DNA of 64,000 nucleotides from Arthrobacter sp. PAMC 25486 (lineage in GTDB: Bacteria; Actinomycetota; Actinomycetes; Actinomycetales; Micrococcaceae): positions 2,006,439 to 2,070,438 of the forward strand of contig NZ_CP007595.1 in NCBI RefSeq assembly GCF_000785535.1, given 5' to 3'. Within the stretch, counting starts at the first letter, position 1; every line of letters begins with the position of its first letter. The position numbers and the translations under genes were made by a program. The notes under the pieces are model-generated. The model was given only the letters and a program-made list of their open reading frames with translations. It was not told the DNA's origin and made no database searches. This document shows positions 27,370 through 35,373 of the stretch, piece after piece.

Positions 27370-29004
27370 GTGGAGCATCGGGAAGGGGTGGAGCGCCCTT
27401 TGCGCCTGCTTAATGTTGGGGAAACCGCTGTTCTGGCTGAGCTTGGCTCTCTGGGACAGGTTGTGGCCGTGCAGGCCCTGCTGCGGCGGCAGACCCCGCC
27501 CGGCGTCATCGATATCGTGGCCGCGGCCCAAACTGTGCTTGTCACCTGCGATTCGCCCGCCTCCGTGCAGGCCATCCGGACCTTGCTGGTCAACGCACCT
27601 CCCGGGCTGCCCGAGCCACCTCCCGGCATCGTCCACACCATCAAGACCCAGTACGACGGCGCCGACCTCGCCCACGTTGCCGGGCTCACCGGGCTGAGCG
27701 CCGAGGCTCTCGTGGCTTGGCACAGCGGCCAGCAATGGTTGGCTGCCTTTGGCGGTTTCGCCCCGGGATTCATGTACCTCAGTCCCACGGTGAAGCTGCT
27801 AAACGTCCCCCGGCGACCCAGCCCGCGCACACTGGTCCCAGCCGGATCGGTTGCAGTGGGCGGCGAGTTCTCCGCAGTGTACCCGGGCCCCAGTCCGGGC
27901 GGCTGGCAGTTACTGGGACACTGCGCCGAGATCTTGTGGAACGCCACCGCCGGCACCCCGGCACTGCTGCAGCCCGGGGATGCCGTGCAATTTGTGCCCG
28001 TCCGGGAACTCGTCACTGTGTCACCGGCACCGGCACCGGCACAAGAGCCGCCAGCCTGCGCAATGGCCGGACTGAAAGTCCTGACCCCCGGCGCCTTCAC
28101 TACGGTGCAGGATTTGGGCCGCCCCGGTTTTGCCCATCTGGGTGTCACAGCGTCCGGTGCCCTGGACCGGGCGGCCCTGCGCCGTGCCAACAGGATGGTG
28201 GGAAACAGCAGCACCACCCCGGGCGATACCCACCCCGGAACCGTGCCCGGCGCAGCCGGCTTGGAAATGGTCATGGCCGGATTGGCGGTACAGGCGGTCG
28301 GCAGCCAGATTGTGGCGGTTGCCGGTACAGGCATCCTGCTCAGGGTGGCGGCTACCGACGGCGCCCTGCACACTCCACCGGCCAATGCACCGTTTGTGCT
28401 GCTCGACGGGGAAATATTAAGCGTGGGGCTGTGTCCGGGCACCGCGGAATTGCGCAGCTATCTGGCCGTGCGGGGAGGTTTCACCATGCCTGCCGTCCTG
28501 GGCAGCCGTGCCACGGATATGCTTTCGGGGCTGGGCCCCGACGTTATTGCGGCTGGGACGTTCCTGCCCGTGGCTCCGACAACGGGCGTTGTAGGATTTC
28601 CGGAAGCAGCCCCGCCGTCTCCGCAGGATATTACCGAATTGCGGTTCATCCTGGGCCCGCGCCACACCTGGTTCACCCCGGCGTCACTGGCCGCGTTTGA
28701 AAACCAGCCCTGGCAGGTCAGTGCAGCATCCAACAGGATCGGGCTGCGCCTGGATTCCCACGGGACAGGCGGCACGGTCCTGGAACGCACCCTTGGGGCC
28801 GCTTCGGCGGAGCTCCCCAGCGAGGGGATGGTCGACGGTGCAATCCAGGTGCCGCCGTCGGGCCTGCCGCTGATCTTCCTGGCCGACCACCCTGTCACAG
28901 GCGGCTACCCCGTCCTGGGCGTGGTGCTGCACGAAGATTTGGGCCGGGCCGCTGGGCTGGCGCCCGGTGCGACAGTCCGGTTCAGGCGTGTTGAACATGG
29001 CTGA
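27370..29004 (+). CDS. pxpBC: 5-oxoprolinase subunits B and C fused (PxpB-PxpC)
   Basis: A 544-residue fusion. Residues ~1-215 are PxpB (KipI, carboxyltransferase domain C/D type): VHTIKTQYDGADLAHVA, FGGFAPGFMYLSP, VAVGGEFSAVYPGPSPGGWQ. A short proline/alanine linker (residues ~218-232) leads to PxpC (KipA): VLTPGAFTTVQDLGRPGFAHLGV, RSYLAVRGGF, LGSRATDMLSGLG and an end with HPVTGGYPVLGVV. The GTG start abuts the pxpA stop. Fusions of these two subunits are known; together with PxpA the locus should encode a complete 5-oxoprolinase. Confidence 0.92.
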   Translation: MEHREGVERPLRLLNVGETAVLAELGSLGQVVAVQALLRRQTPPGVIDIVAAAQTVLVTCDSPASVQAIRTLLVNAPPGLPEPPPGIVHTIKTQYDGADLAHVAGLTGLSAEALVAWHSGQQWLAAFGGFAPGFMYLSPTVKLLNVPRRPSPRTLVPAGSVAVGGEFSAVYPGPSPGGWQLLGHCAEILWNATAGTPALLQPGDAVQFVPVRELVTVSPAPAPAQEPPACAMAGLKVLTPGAFTTVQDLGRPGFAHLGVTASGALDRAALRRANRMVGNSSTTPGDTHPGTVPGAAGLEMVMAGLAVQAVGSQIVAVAGTGILLRVAATDGALHTPPANAPFVLLDGEILSVGLCPGTAELRSYLAVRGGFTMPAVLGSRATDMLSGLGPDVIAAGTFLPVAPTTGVVGFPEAAPPSPQDITELRFILGPRHTWFTPASLAAFENQPWQVSAASNRIGLRLDSHGTGGTVLERTLGAASAELPSEGMVDGAIQVPPSGLPLIFLADHPVTGGYPVLGVVLHEDLGRAAGLAPGATVRFRRVEHG

Positions 29005-29043
29005 GCCTGCTGCCCGTACGGATCTTGCGGAAGTTGTGACCGG

Positions 29044-29616
29044 CTAGAGCGCCTGGCAGGTGGCTACATAGCCGATCAGCGGGCTCACGCTCAGGCGCAC
29101 CTGCTGGCCCTGCCGGACCGAGAGGGCCATGCCCGGATTCACGGTGTAGGTTTTCAGGCCGCCCGCAGTTTCCAGCACGAGCTCGTGGCGGATACGCCGG
29201 TTGTCGTTGTTACGCTGGCCAAAGTTGTCCCGGCCGCGGCGAAAAATGAGGTCCTGGACAATTCTCGGCAGGACGTCGCCGAATTGGCGCGAACCTGCCA
29301 TGACGACTATGCCTGTCACCCCGTGCCTTGGCGTGAGGTCGAGGATGCCAACGACCAGCCGCAACAGCCCGTAGAGGGTGAACAGGAGACCCAACACTGT
29401 CAGCGGGAAGGCCAGCATGCGGATCACCGAGGCAATCTTGGCGACTTCTTCGGTGTCGCCCTGGAGCGAGCCGCCGGCGATCCTGATGCACCAATAGCTC
29501 ACAAAAATGCCAATCGCCGCATGGACGAGCCCGTGCATGGCGAGCCTGGCTGGCGCCATCCCCGACCAGGGGCGCAAGGTGATGCCCAACAGGTTGCTGG
29601 TGGATTGAAGATTCAT
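29044..29616 (-). CDS. small membrane protein, function unknown
   Basis: A 190-residue protein with two clear membrane spans: residues ~28-45 (LVHAAIGIFVSYWCIRIAG) and ~63-92 (VIRMLAFPLTVLGLLFTLYGLLRLVVGI). A basic cytoplasmic-type region and a beta-rich C-terminal segment resembling a small binding fold (VLETAGGLKTYTVNP) follow. Not recognised. The start at MNLQSTS was chosen because upstream codons lack an initiator and the segment preceding it does not look coding. It is convergent with pxpBC. Confidence 0.5.
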   Translation of the reverse strand: MNLQSTSNLLGITLRPWSGMAPARLAMHGLVHAAIGIFVSYWCIRIAGGSLQGDTEEVAKIASVIRMLAFPLTVLGLLFTLYGLLRLVVGILDLTPRHGVTGIVVMAGSRQFGDVLPRIVQDLIFRRGRDNFGQRNNDNRRIRHELVLETAGGLKTYTVNPGMALSVRQGQQVRLSVSPLIGYVATCQAL

Positions 29617-29689
29617 GGCGTGCCTGCCTTCGTGGATCGGAAAGCCCAGCGTAGGCAGCCTCAATGAAACTATTCTTAAAGAATCACTG

Positions 29690-29941
29690 TCACGGGCATT
29701 GCTGCTGTGAGGGCCCGCGGTCCTCGTTTTTTCGTCCGCGCAGGAACCAAGCGATGGGGCCTGCGAAGTTAATGAACGACGCCGCCACCCACCCCACCTT
29801 GGAGCCATTGACCTGCGCCGGGGTTCTTTTGGAGATGTCCCGCAGCGCCGCCACCTGCAGCGCGATTTGCGCAGCTCCGGCCACGACAATCGCACAGCGC
29901 TTTGGCACGCTCAAGTCACTCCAGCGTTTTTTCGCTGCCAT
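29690..29941 (-). CDS. PLDc_N-domain small membrane protein
   Basis: An 83-residue protein with two hydrophobic segments, CAIVVAGAAQIALQVAALRDI and WVAASFINFAGPIAWFLRGR, the pattern of the phospholipase D-nuclease N-terminal (PLDc_N) domain found alone in many actinobacteria. AAAGGAG precedes the ATG of MAAKKRW. Function unknown; probably envelope-associated. It is downstream of the NUDIX gene on the same strand with a 41-bp gap. Confidence 0.75.
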   Translation of the reverse strand: MAAKKRWSDLSVPKRCAIVVAGAAQIALQVAALRDISKRTPAQVNGSKVGWVAASFINFAGPIAWFLRGRKNEDRGPSQQQCP

Positions 29942-29982
29942 GGTGTCTCCTTTAGAGTTTGTTGTTGTCTCGTTGGCGGGGT

Positions 29983-30810
29983 TCAAAAATCTGTGTGTTC
30001 AAAGATCCAGGGCAGGCTTGTCATGGTCAGCCGGTGGCGGCCGCCGGGGTGTGCCGCGGGACCGGGGTAGTCCTCATCGCCATCCCACAAGACACCTGCC
30101 GGGCGAACACCTCGCATGTTGGGCACCGCGGTGGCCAGCACGGGGCCGGTGTTGCCTGTGGTGCCGTTTTGACCTGCCCAAGCGGCGTCACTTGCTGCAC
30201 CAACACTGTCGGTTCCGGTGGCACCCGGGCGAGATCCGGCGTCGGGCATCAGCAAGTGTGTGTTGTAGGCAAAAGGTGTGTGGTTCCGGGCGTCGGCGAC
30301 TGCCTGGGCGGTCGATCCCATGGCGGCCAGATTGTGCAGCGTGACCCAGGTGGGCGGGACGAGCGATATTTTGCCTTCTGCGTGCCTGGCCAGGGCTGCC
30401 GCGGGGGCCAGCCATTCGTAGCGTTCGTGCTCCTCAGGATTCAATACCACCTTGTCCGAGGCCGCCGGCGCCAGCATGAACCACGTCCTGAAGCGGCGCG
30501 GGATGGCGTGCATGGGTGTCCACTGGGCCAGCCACACCAGCTGGTCGGGGCCCAGTTCCTGGCCAGTCTCCTCCGCCAGTTCGCGCAGGCCGGCCACCTG
30601 GGCGGCCGCAAGGTCGTCCAATGGGCGCCCTGTTCCATTCAGGCGGTCCTCGGGGTCGACCTTTCCGCCGGGAAACACCCAGGCCCCACCGAAGGCCCGG
30701 CTGTTGTGTGGCCGCTCCAGCATGAGGGTTTCAAGCCCCGCCGCACCGTCGCGCAGCAAGACAATGGTGCAGGCGTCTTCCAACGGCGCAAGCTGTGCAA
30801 CTGTGTCCAT
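29983..30810 (-). CDS. NUDIX hydrolase (NUDT19-like)
   Basis: A 275-residue NUDIX protein. It opens with ACTIVLLRDG and LMLERPHNSRAFGGAWVFPGGKVDPED. The Nudix box is split by an insertion, its second half being GLRELAEETGQEL, as in the NUDT19/coenzyme A diphosphatase-like subgroup. The fold ends with WLAPAAALARHAEGKISLVPPTWVTL. It probably cleaves a nucleoside diphosphate derivative such as CoA or an acyl-CoA; the substrate is not determined. The C-terminal third is Gly/Pro-rich and variable. Confidence 0.85.
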   Translation of the reverse strand: MDTVAQLAPLEDACTIVLLRDGAAGLETLMLERPHNSRAFGGAWVFPGGKVDPEDRLNGTGRPLDDLAAAQVAGLRELAEETGQELGPDQLVWLAQWTPMHAIPRRFRTWFMLAPAASDKVVLNPEEHERYEWLAPAAALARHAEGKISLVPPTWVTLHNLAAMGSTAQAVADARNHTPFAYNTHLLMPDAGSRPGATGTDSVGAASDAAWAGQNGTTGNTGPVLATAVPNMRGVRPAGVLWDGDEDYPGPAAHPGGRHRLTMTSLPWIFEHTDF

Positions 30811-30847
30811 TCAGTCATCGTATCCCCACCGTCCCACACCCTGCCGC

Positions 30848-30913
30848 ACCCACGTCTCCTCCTCCCCCATGCCGACACGCACCCACGTCTCCTCCTCCCC
30901 CATGCCGACACGC
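30848..30913. repeat. 33-bp perfect tandem duplication, intergenic
   Basis: Two identical 33-bp units (30848-30880 and 30881-30913) starting acccacgtctcctcctcccc lie between the divergent NUDIX and TetR genes. The unit is pyrimidine rich. A third partial copy (accc) follows. Confidence 0.9.
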
Positions 30914-30977
30914 ACCCGCATTCCCGCCACTCCCCGCCGCCCCTGACCTACCCCAAAAGGGCAACCAAAAGTTTCCA

Positions 30978-31006
30978 TTGCCATCGGCTATACACGCGAG
31001 TAGTCT
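30978..31006 (+). promoter_or_regulatory. leaderless promoter of TetR-ABC operon
   Basis: TTGCCA (30978-30983) and TAGTCT (31001-31006) are 17 bp apart and the ATG follows 7 nt later. No Shine-Dalgarno is present, so transcription and translation probably start at nearly the same base. Confidence 0.55.
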
Positions 31007-31013
31007 GCTATTC

Positions 31014-31688
31014 ATGAGTACAGCTCAGGAAGATCTCACGGGGCGTGCACGGCTCCGGGACGCCGCCATCGAGTGCTTTGCGGCGCGGGGATTCGGTGAA
31101 TCCCTCCGCGCCATTGCGGCACGGGCAGGCGTCAGCGCAGGGCTGGTCCGCCACCACTTTGGATCCAAGGAGGAACTGCGCGCCGAGTGCGATTCCACGG
31201 TCCTGGACCGCTACCGCGTGTTCAAGAATGACAGTCTGAACACGCCACCCACCCGCCTGTTTACGCAGTTGCCCGCCTCCCGCGACGGCGGCATGCTCAT
31301 GGTCTACATTCTGCGCAGCGTCCAGGACGGCAGCGCGGCGGGGCGCATGTTTGTGGACAGCATGGTGGCCGAGGCCGTGGACTTCACCGCGGACGCCGTG
31401 GCCCGCGGGCTTGTTGTGCCCAGCCGCGACGAGGAAGCCCGTGCACGGTTCATGGTGCAGCAGTCCATCGGCAGCATGCTGGTGAACCTGGCCATGCGCC
31501 CGGAAATTCAGCTGGACGATTTTGCAACCGTCATGGACCAGTACATGGCCGACTCCATGCTCCCCACGCTGGAGGTTTACACGGAAGGCATCTTCACCGA
31601 CCGTACCTATCTTGATGAATATGTTGCCTTTCTGGCCACCAAGACCAACCCGCCCGCGGGCCTCGCGGGAGAAGCTGCAACAAGGTAA
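31014..31688 (+). CDS. TetR-family regulator of ABC exporter
   Basis: A 224-residue TetR protein. The HTH region is RARLRDAAIECFAARGF..SLRAIAARAGVSAGLVRHHFGSKEEL. The C-terminal ligand domain is longer than in QacR-type members and contains DSMVAEAVDFTADAVARGL. It is the first gene of a TetR-ATPase-permease operon (10-nt spacing to the next gene), the common arrangement in which the regulator represses its own exporter until the exported compound binds. Confidence 0.92.
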   Translation: MSTAQEDLTGRARLRDAAIECFAARGFGESLRAIAARAGVSAGLVRHHFGSKEELRAECDSTVLDRYRVFKNDSLNTPPTRLFTQLPASRDGGMLMVYILRSVQDGSAAGRMFVDSMVAEAVDFTADAVARGLVVPSRDEEARARFMVQQSIGSMLVNLAMRPEIQLDDFATVMDQYMADSMLPTLEVYTEGIFTDRTYLDEYVAFLATKTNPPAGLAGEAATR

Positions 31689-31698
31689 AGGAATCACC

Positions 31699-32748
31699 AT
31701 GTCCAACACCGTTCCGGCAGTCGAGGTACAAGGGCTGCACAAGAGGTTTGGAAGCACCACCGCCCTGGCAGGGTTGAACCTGCGGGTGGATCGGGGCACC
31801 GTCGCAGGATTCCTGGGACCAAACGGCTCGGGCAAGTCCACCACCATCCGCATCCTGCTGGGTCTTTTGCGGTCCGACGGCGGCAGCGCAAGCCTGCTGG
31901 GCGGCGATCCCTGGCGTGACGCCGTCGAGCTTCACCGGCGCATCGCCTACGTGCCCGGCGATGTCAGCCTGTGGCCCAACCTGACCGGAGGGCAGGCCAT
32001 CGACATCCTCTCCAAGTTGCGCGGCGGCGTGGACAATGCCAAGCGCGACAGTCTGCTGGAGCGTTTTGAGTTGGACCCCACCAAGAAGGCGCGCAGCTAT
32101 TCCAAGGGAAACCGGCAAAAGGTGGCCCTCGTTGCCGGGCTGGCCTCCAACGCGGAACTGCTGATCCTTGATGAGCCGACGTCGGGCCTGGACCCGCTCA
32201 TGGAGCAGGTCTTCACGGACTGCATCCGCGAGATGAAGGCGCAGGGTCGCAGCGTGCTGCTCTCCAGCCACATCTTCGCCGAGGTCGAAAAGCTGTGTGA
32301 CACCGTCACCATCATCCGCGAGGGCAAGACGGTGGAGGCCGGCCGGCTGGACGAACTGCGACATCTGCACCGCACCGTGGTCACCGTCCTGCTGGACCGC
32401 GACGCATCCGTGCTCGGCGGCGTTGCCGGCGTGAACCAACTCGTCACGGACGGCAACCACGCCACGTTTACTGTGGGCGAGGCCGAACTCGGCGGCGTGC
32501 TCGCTGCCATCTCCGCGTTCAATCCGCGCCAGCTCGTCTCAAGCCCACCGTCCCTTGAGGACCTGTTCCTGCGCCACTACGGCGGCGTTGCTTCCTCAAG
32601 CACGACGGCGGCCGGCAGCACCGGGACGGACGGCACCAAGGCGGCCGGCGCCACCGGGACGGACGGCACCAAGGCGGCCGGCGCCACCGGGACGGACGGC
32701 ACCACTGGTACGGACTCAGCCTCGGCGCAGGCAGCGGGTGCGCGATGA
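31699..32748 (+). CDS. ABC transporter ATP-binding protein (drug/polyketide exporter type)
   Basis: A 349-residue ABC ATPase. Walker A is GPNGSGKST, the signature is YSKGNRQKV (SKGN in place of the canonical SGGQ), Walker B is LLILDEPTSGLD and the H-loop is LLSSHIFAEVEKLCD. After the conserved end (LEDLFLRHYGG) there is an unusual low-complexity tail with three 11-residue units of the AAGATGTDGTK type. AAAGGAATCACC precedes the ATG. Its stop overlaps the ATG of the permease (ATGA), a sign of translational coupling. Confidence 0.92.
   Translation: MSNTVPAVEVQGLHKRFGSTTALAGLNLRVDRGTVAGFLGPNGSGKSTTIRILLGLLRSDGGSASLLGGDPWRDAVELHRRIAYVPGDVSLWPNLTGGQAIDILSKLRGGVDNAKRDSLLERFELDPTKKARSYSKGNRQKVALVAGLASNAELLILDEPTSGLDPLMEQVFTDCIREMKAQGRSVLLSSHIFAEVEKLCDTVTIIREGKTVEAGRLDELRHLHRTVVTVLLDRDASVLGGVAGVNQLVTDGNHATFTVGEAELGGVLAAISAFNPRQLVSSPPSLEDLFLRHYGGVASSSTTAAGSTGTDGTKAAGATGTDGTKAAGATGTDGTTGTDSASAQAAGAR
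32608..32706 (+). repeat. three 33-bp tandem repeats inside the ABC ATPase C-terminus
   Basis: Units at 32608-32640, 32641-32673 and 32674-32706 encode AAG(S/A)TGTDGTK. They are nearly identical at DNA level, so copy number has probably changed recently. Because the unit is a multiple of three, the frame is kept. Confidence 0.9.
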
Positions 32749-34383
32749 GCATCGCGGCCCCCCCGCCTCCACGCCGCTGGGACCCCATCCGCAGCGGGCA
32801 CCCTGGCCGGATTCGGCCTCTCCGTGCGGTTCATCCTGCGCCGCAACTGGTTGCGCCTGCTGATCTGGGCCCTGGTGCTGGCCATCATGATCCCCATCGT
32901 TTATTCCTCCCAGCAGGAGGCCTTTCCCACGCAGGCGGCCAGGGATGCCTACGCCAACGTGGCCAACACCCCGGCCATTGCGGCGATGACAGGTCTGCCG
33001 TATGCGGCCGGCAGCCTGGGCGGCATCCTCGTCATCAAAATCTGGATGACGCTCGCCGTCGCCTTGGGCTTTGCCGCGATCTTCCTGGTGACCCGCAACG
33101 GCCGCGCCGATGAGGAAGCCGGCCGCACCGAACTGCTGCGCGGCTCCGCACTGGGACGGCACGCCTTCAGCCTGGCGAACTACGCGGTGGTGGGCGGGCT
33201 CTGCATCGTCACGGGCCTGCTGATCACGCTGCTGGCCCTGTCCGATAATCTGCCGGCCGCCGGTTCCTGGGTGCTGGGCGGCTCGATCGCCGGCGTCGGG
33301 CTGGCCTTCGTCGGTGTCGCGGCACTCTGCGGGCAGCTGAGTTCCTCCAGCCGGGGCGCGAACTCCTTGGGCGTGGCCGTGCTGGCCGTCTTTTATCTGA
33401 TCCGGGCCGTTGCGGATGTGAACGCGTCCGACACCAAGGTGACCGCCCTGAGCTGGTTCTCGCCGATCGGCTGGGGCCAGAACATGCGTTCGTTCTCCCA
33501 AGACACGTGGTGGCCGTTCCTGGCCCTGCTCGCCTTCGCCGCAGCCTGCTGTGTGCTGGCGCTACGCATTGAAACCCGCCGGGACTTGGGCATGGGCCTG
33601 CTGCCCGAACGCCGCGGACCGGGTCACGCCACCGCGGTGCTGACCTCACCCATCGGGTTGGCGTTGCGCCTGCAGCGGGCCACCCTGATTTCCTGGCTGT
33701 TCGGTGCAATCGTGGCCGGCCTGTTTTTCGGCAGCGTGGCGAAAGCCATGACCACGGTCTTGGACCCGTCAAATTCATATGCCAAGGCGTTCCTCGGCGG
33801 CTCACATGACATGCTCAACGGCATCATGGGCATGTTCGTGCTGTTCACCGCCATGCTGGCCGGCGCCTTTGCACTGCAAAGCCTGTCCGGTGCCCGGGCC
33901 GAGGAATCCGGCGGACGGCTCGAGTCCCAACTGGCCGGATCGCTCGCCCGCACCGGCTGGCTCGGCGCGCACATCGCCGTGGCCGCCGCGGGTTCTGCCG
34001 CGATGCTGCTGCTCGGCGGCTGGCTCACCGGTGTCTCCTCCAACGGTGCCGCAACAGGTGCCGCCATGGCCGCGGCGGCTTTCTCCTACTGGCCGGCCGT
34101 GCTGCTGATGATGGGCGTGCTGTTATTTTTGCACGGTTTCCTGCCCCGGCTGAGCGTCAGCCTGAGCTGGGCCGTGTACGGCATCTCTGTGGTGGTGGCC
34201 ATGTTCGGGCCTTTGTTTTCCCTCTCCGAGGCAACCATCAAGGCCACACCGTTTGGCGCCGTCCCCCGCATGCCTGCAGAGAGCTTCGCCCTGCCGCCGC
34301 TCGTGGTCTTGATCGTGATCGCCGTGGTGCTTGGAGTGTTGGGAATCTGGCGTTTCCGGAACCGCGACATCATGGCGGAGTAG
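32745..34383 (+). CDS. ABC exporter permease, apparent frameshift in first codons
   Basis: The permease of the exporter, about 12 hydrophobic helices in two halves, of the large ABC-2 type related to polyketide antibiotic exporters (COG3559-like). The natural start is the ATG at 32745 overlapping the ATPase stop. That frame is wrong after about 10 codons, whereas the permease frame, open from the preceding stop, becomes continuous if one C is removed from the seven-C run at 32758-32764. The result would begin MSIAAPRLHAAG and join GTLAGFGLSVRFILRRNWLR. Otherwise translation must begin at GTG 32824, which lacks a Shine-Dalgarno. Confidence 0.8.
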
Positions 34384-34438
34384 CCTGAAAGTGGCAGCCG
34401 TCCGGCAGGGACAGCCGGCATAAGACACAGGAGGAATT

Positions 34439-34933
34439 GTGGAACCGTTGACGTTGGGCCAGGCTTTGGAGCTTGAACACCGGGAAATCGACGGCGGGTT
34501 TGAAGCCTATGTGGCGTCGCTGGACGATTCTGCGGGTGTCCAGGCCACGCCCGAGCCTGCGGCCGACGCCGGCCCGCTGATGGCGGCGCTGACCGGGCTG
34601 CGCCGCCACATCTACCTCGAGGAAGAGTTCCTGTTCCCGCCGTTGAAGAGGGCGGGGCTCATGGGTCCGATCTTCGTCATGCTCCGCGAGCACGGCTTGT
34701 TGTGGAAGCAGCTGGACGCCGTGGAATCATTGTTCCAGGGCTCCGCCGATGCCGGGGAAATGCGCCTGGCCTGCAACGATCTGCTCGCCCTCCTCAGCGA
34801 TCACAATGCCAAGGAAGAACCCATTATTTACACGCAGGCCGATGAGATCCTCGGTGCCGAAGCCAGTGGTGAACTGCTGAAATTCCTTGACCAAGGCACG
34901 ACGCCGGAGGGCTGGGCGGCCAGCGCAGCCTGA
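34439..34933 (+). CDS. hemerythrin-domain protein
   Basis: A 164-residue four-helix protein. Metal ligands fit LEHREID, LRRHIYLEEEFLFPPL, LREHGLLWKQLD and LSDHNAKEEPIIY, the H-HxxxE-H-HxxxE pattern of hemerythrins. A diiron site for O2, NO or redox sensing or iron handling is likely. The start is GTG with AGGAGG 4 nt upstream. It is an independent unit after the ABC operon. Confidence 0.88.
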   Translation: MEPLTLGQALELEHREIDGGFEAYVASLDDSAGVQATPEPAADAGPLMAALTGLRRHIYLEEEFLFPPLKRAGLMGPIFVMLREHGLLWKQLDAVESLFQGSADAGEMRLACNDLLALLSDHNAKEEPIIYTQADEILGAEASGELLKFLDQGTTPEGWAASAA

Positions 34934-34951
34934 GTCCGGCGGCTGGCTTTC

Positions 34952-35233
34952 TCAGGTGGCTGGCCGGGTGCCGGTTTCATAGGCTGAGAACGTTTCCGCC
35001 GCCTCGTCCAGGAAGTCATCGACCTGATTTTCGTTGTACCCCTTGAAGAACTTGATGGGGGTAAAACGGGCCTGCATGATGTCCGCGGCTGCGAGTCCGC
35101 CGGCCAGGCCGGCCTCCCATTTTTCCATTGCCTTGCGGACCGACTTCACAAACTCGTCCACCTCAGGAATTGCATAGCCCTCATGCAGCCTGGTCGTGGC
35201 GAAACTGATACTGGCAATATCCGAACTGTGCAT
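34952..35233 (-). CDS. short DivIVA-domain protein
   Basis: A 93-residue protein with two DivIVA-type motifs: FATTRLHEGYAIPEVDEFVKSV and F(T)PIKFFKGYNENQVDDFLDEA. It lacks the long coiled coil of the polar-growth DivIVA/Wag31 and is probably an accessory cell-division or septum-associated protein. It is convergent with the hemerythrin gene. Confidence 0.85.
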   Translation of the reverse strand: MHSSDIASISFATTRLHEGYAIPEVDEFVKSVRKAMEKWEAGLAGGLAAADIMQARFTPIKFFKGYNENQVDDFLDEAAETFSAYETGTRPAT

Positions 35234-35373
35234 GGCGCTGCCTTTACCGTCGGGCGGAACACGCTGCTCCGCATCGGTTGTTCCAAGGCCAGCTTAAGCC
35301 ACAAGTCGGCAAATTTCCTTAGTTCTGCTCCAAAACGCCCGCGCTCAGGCGCCTAACGCGCCACTTCTGGCCC

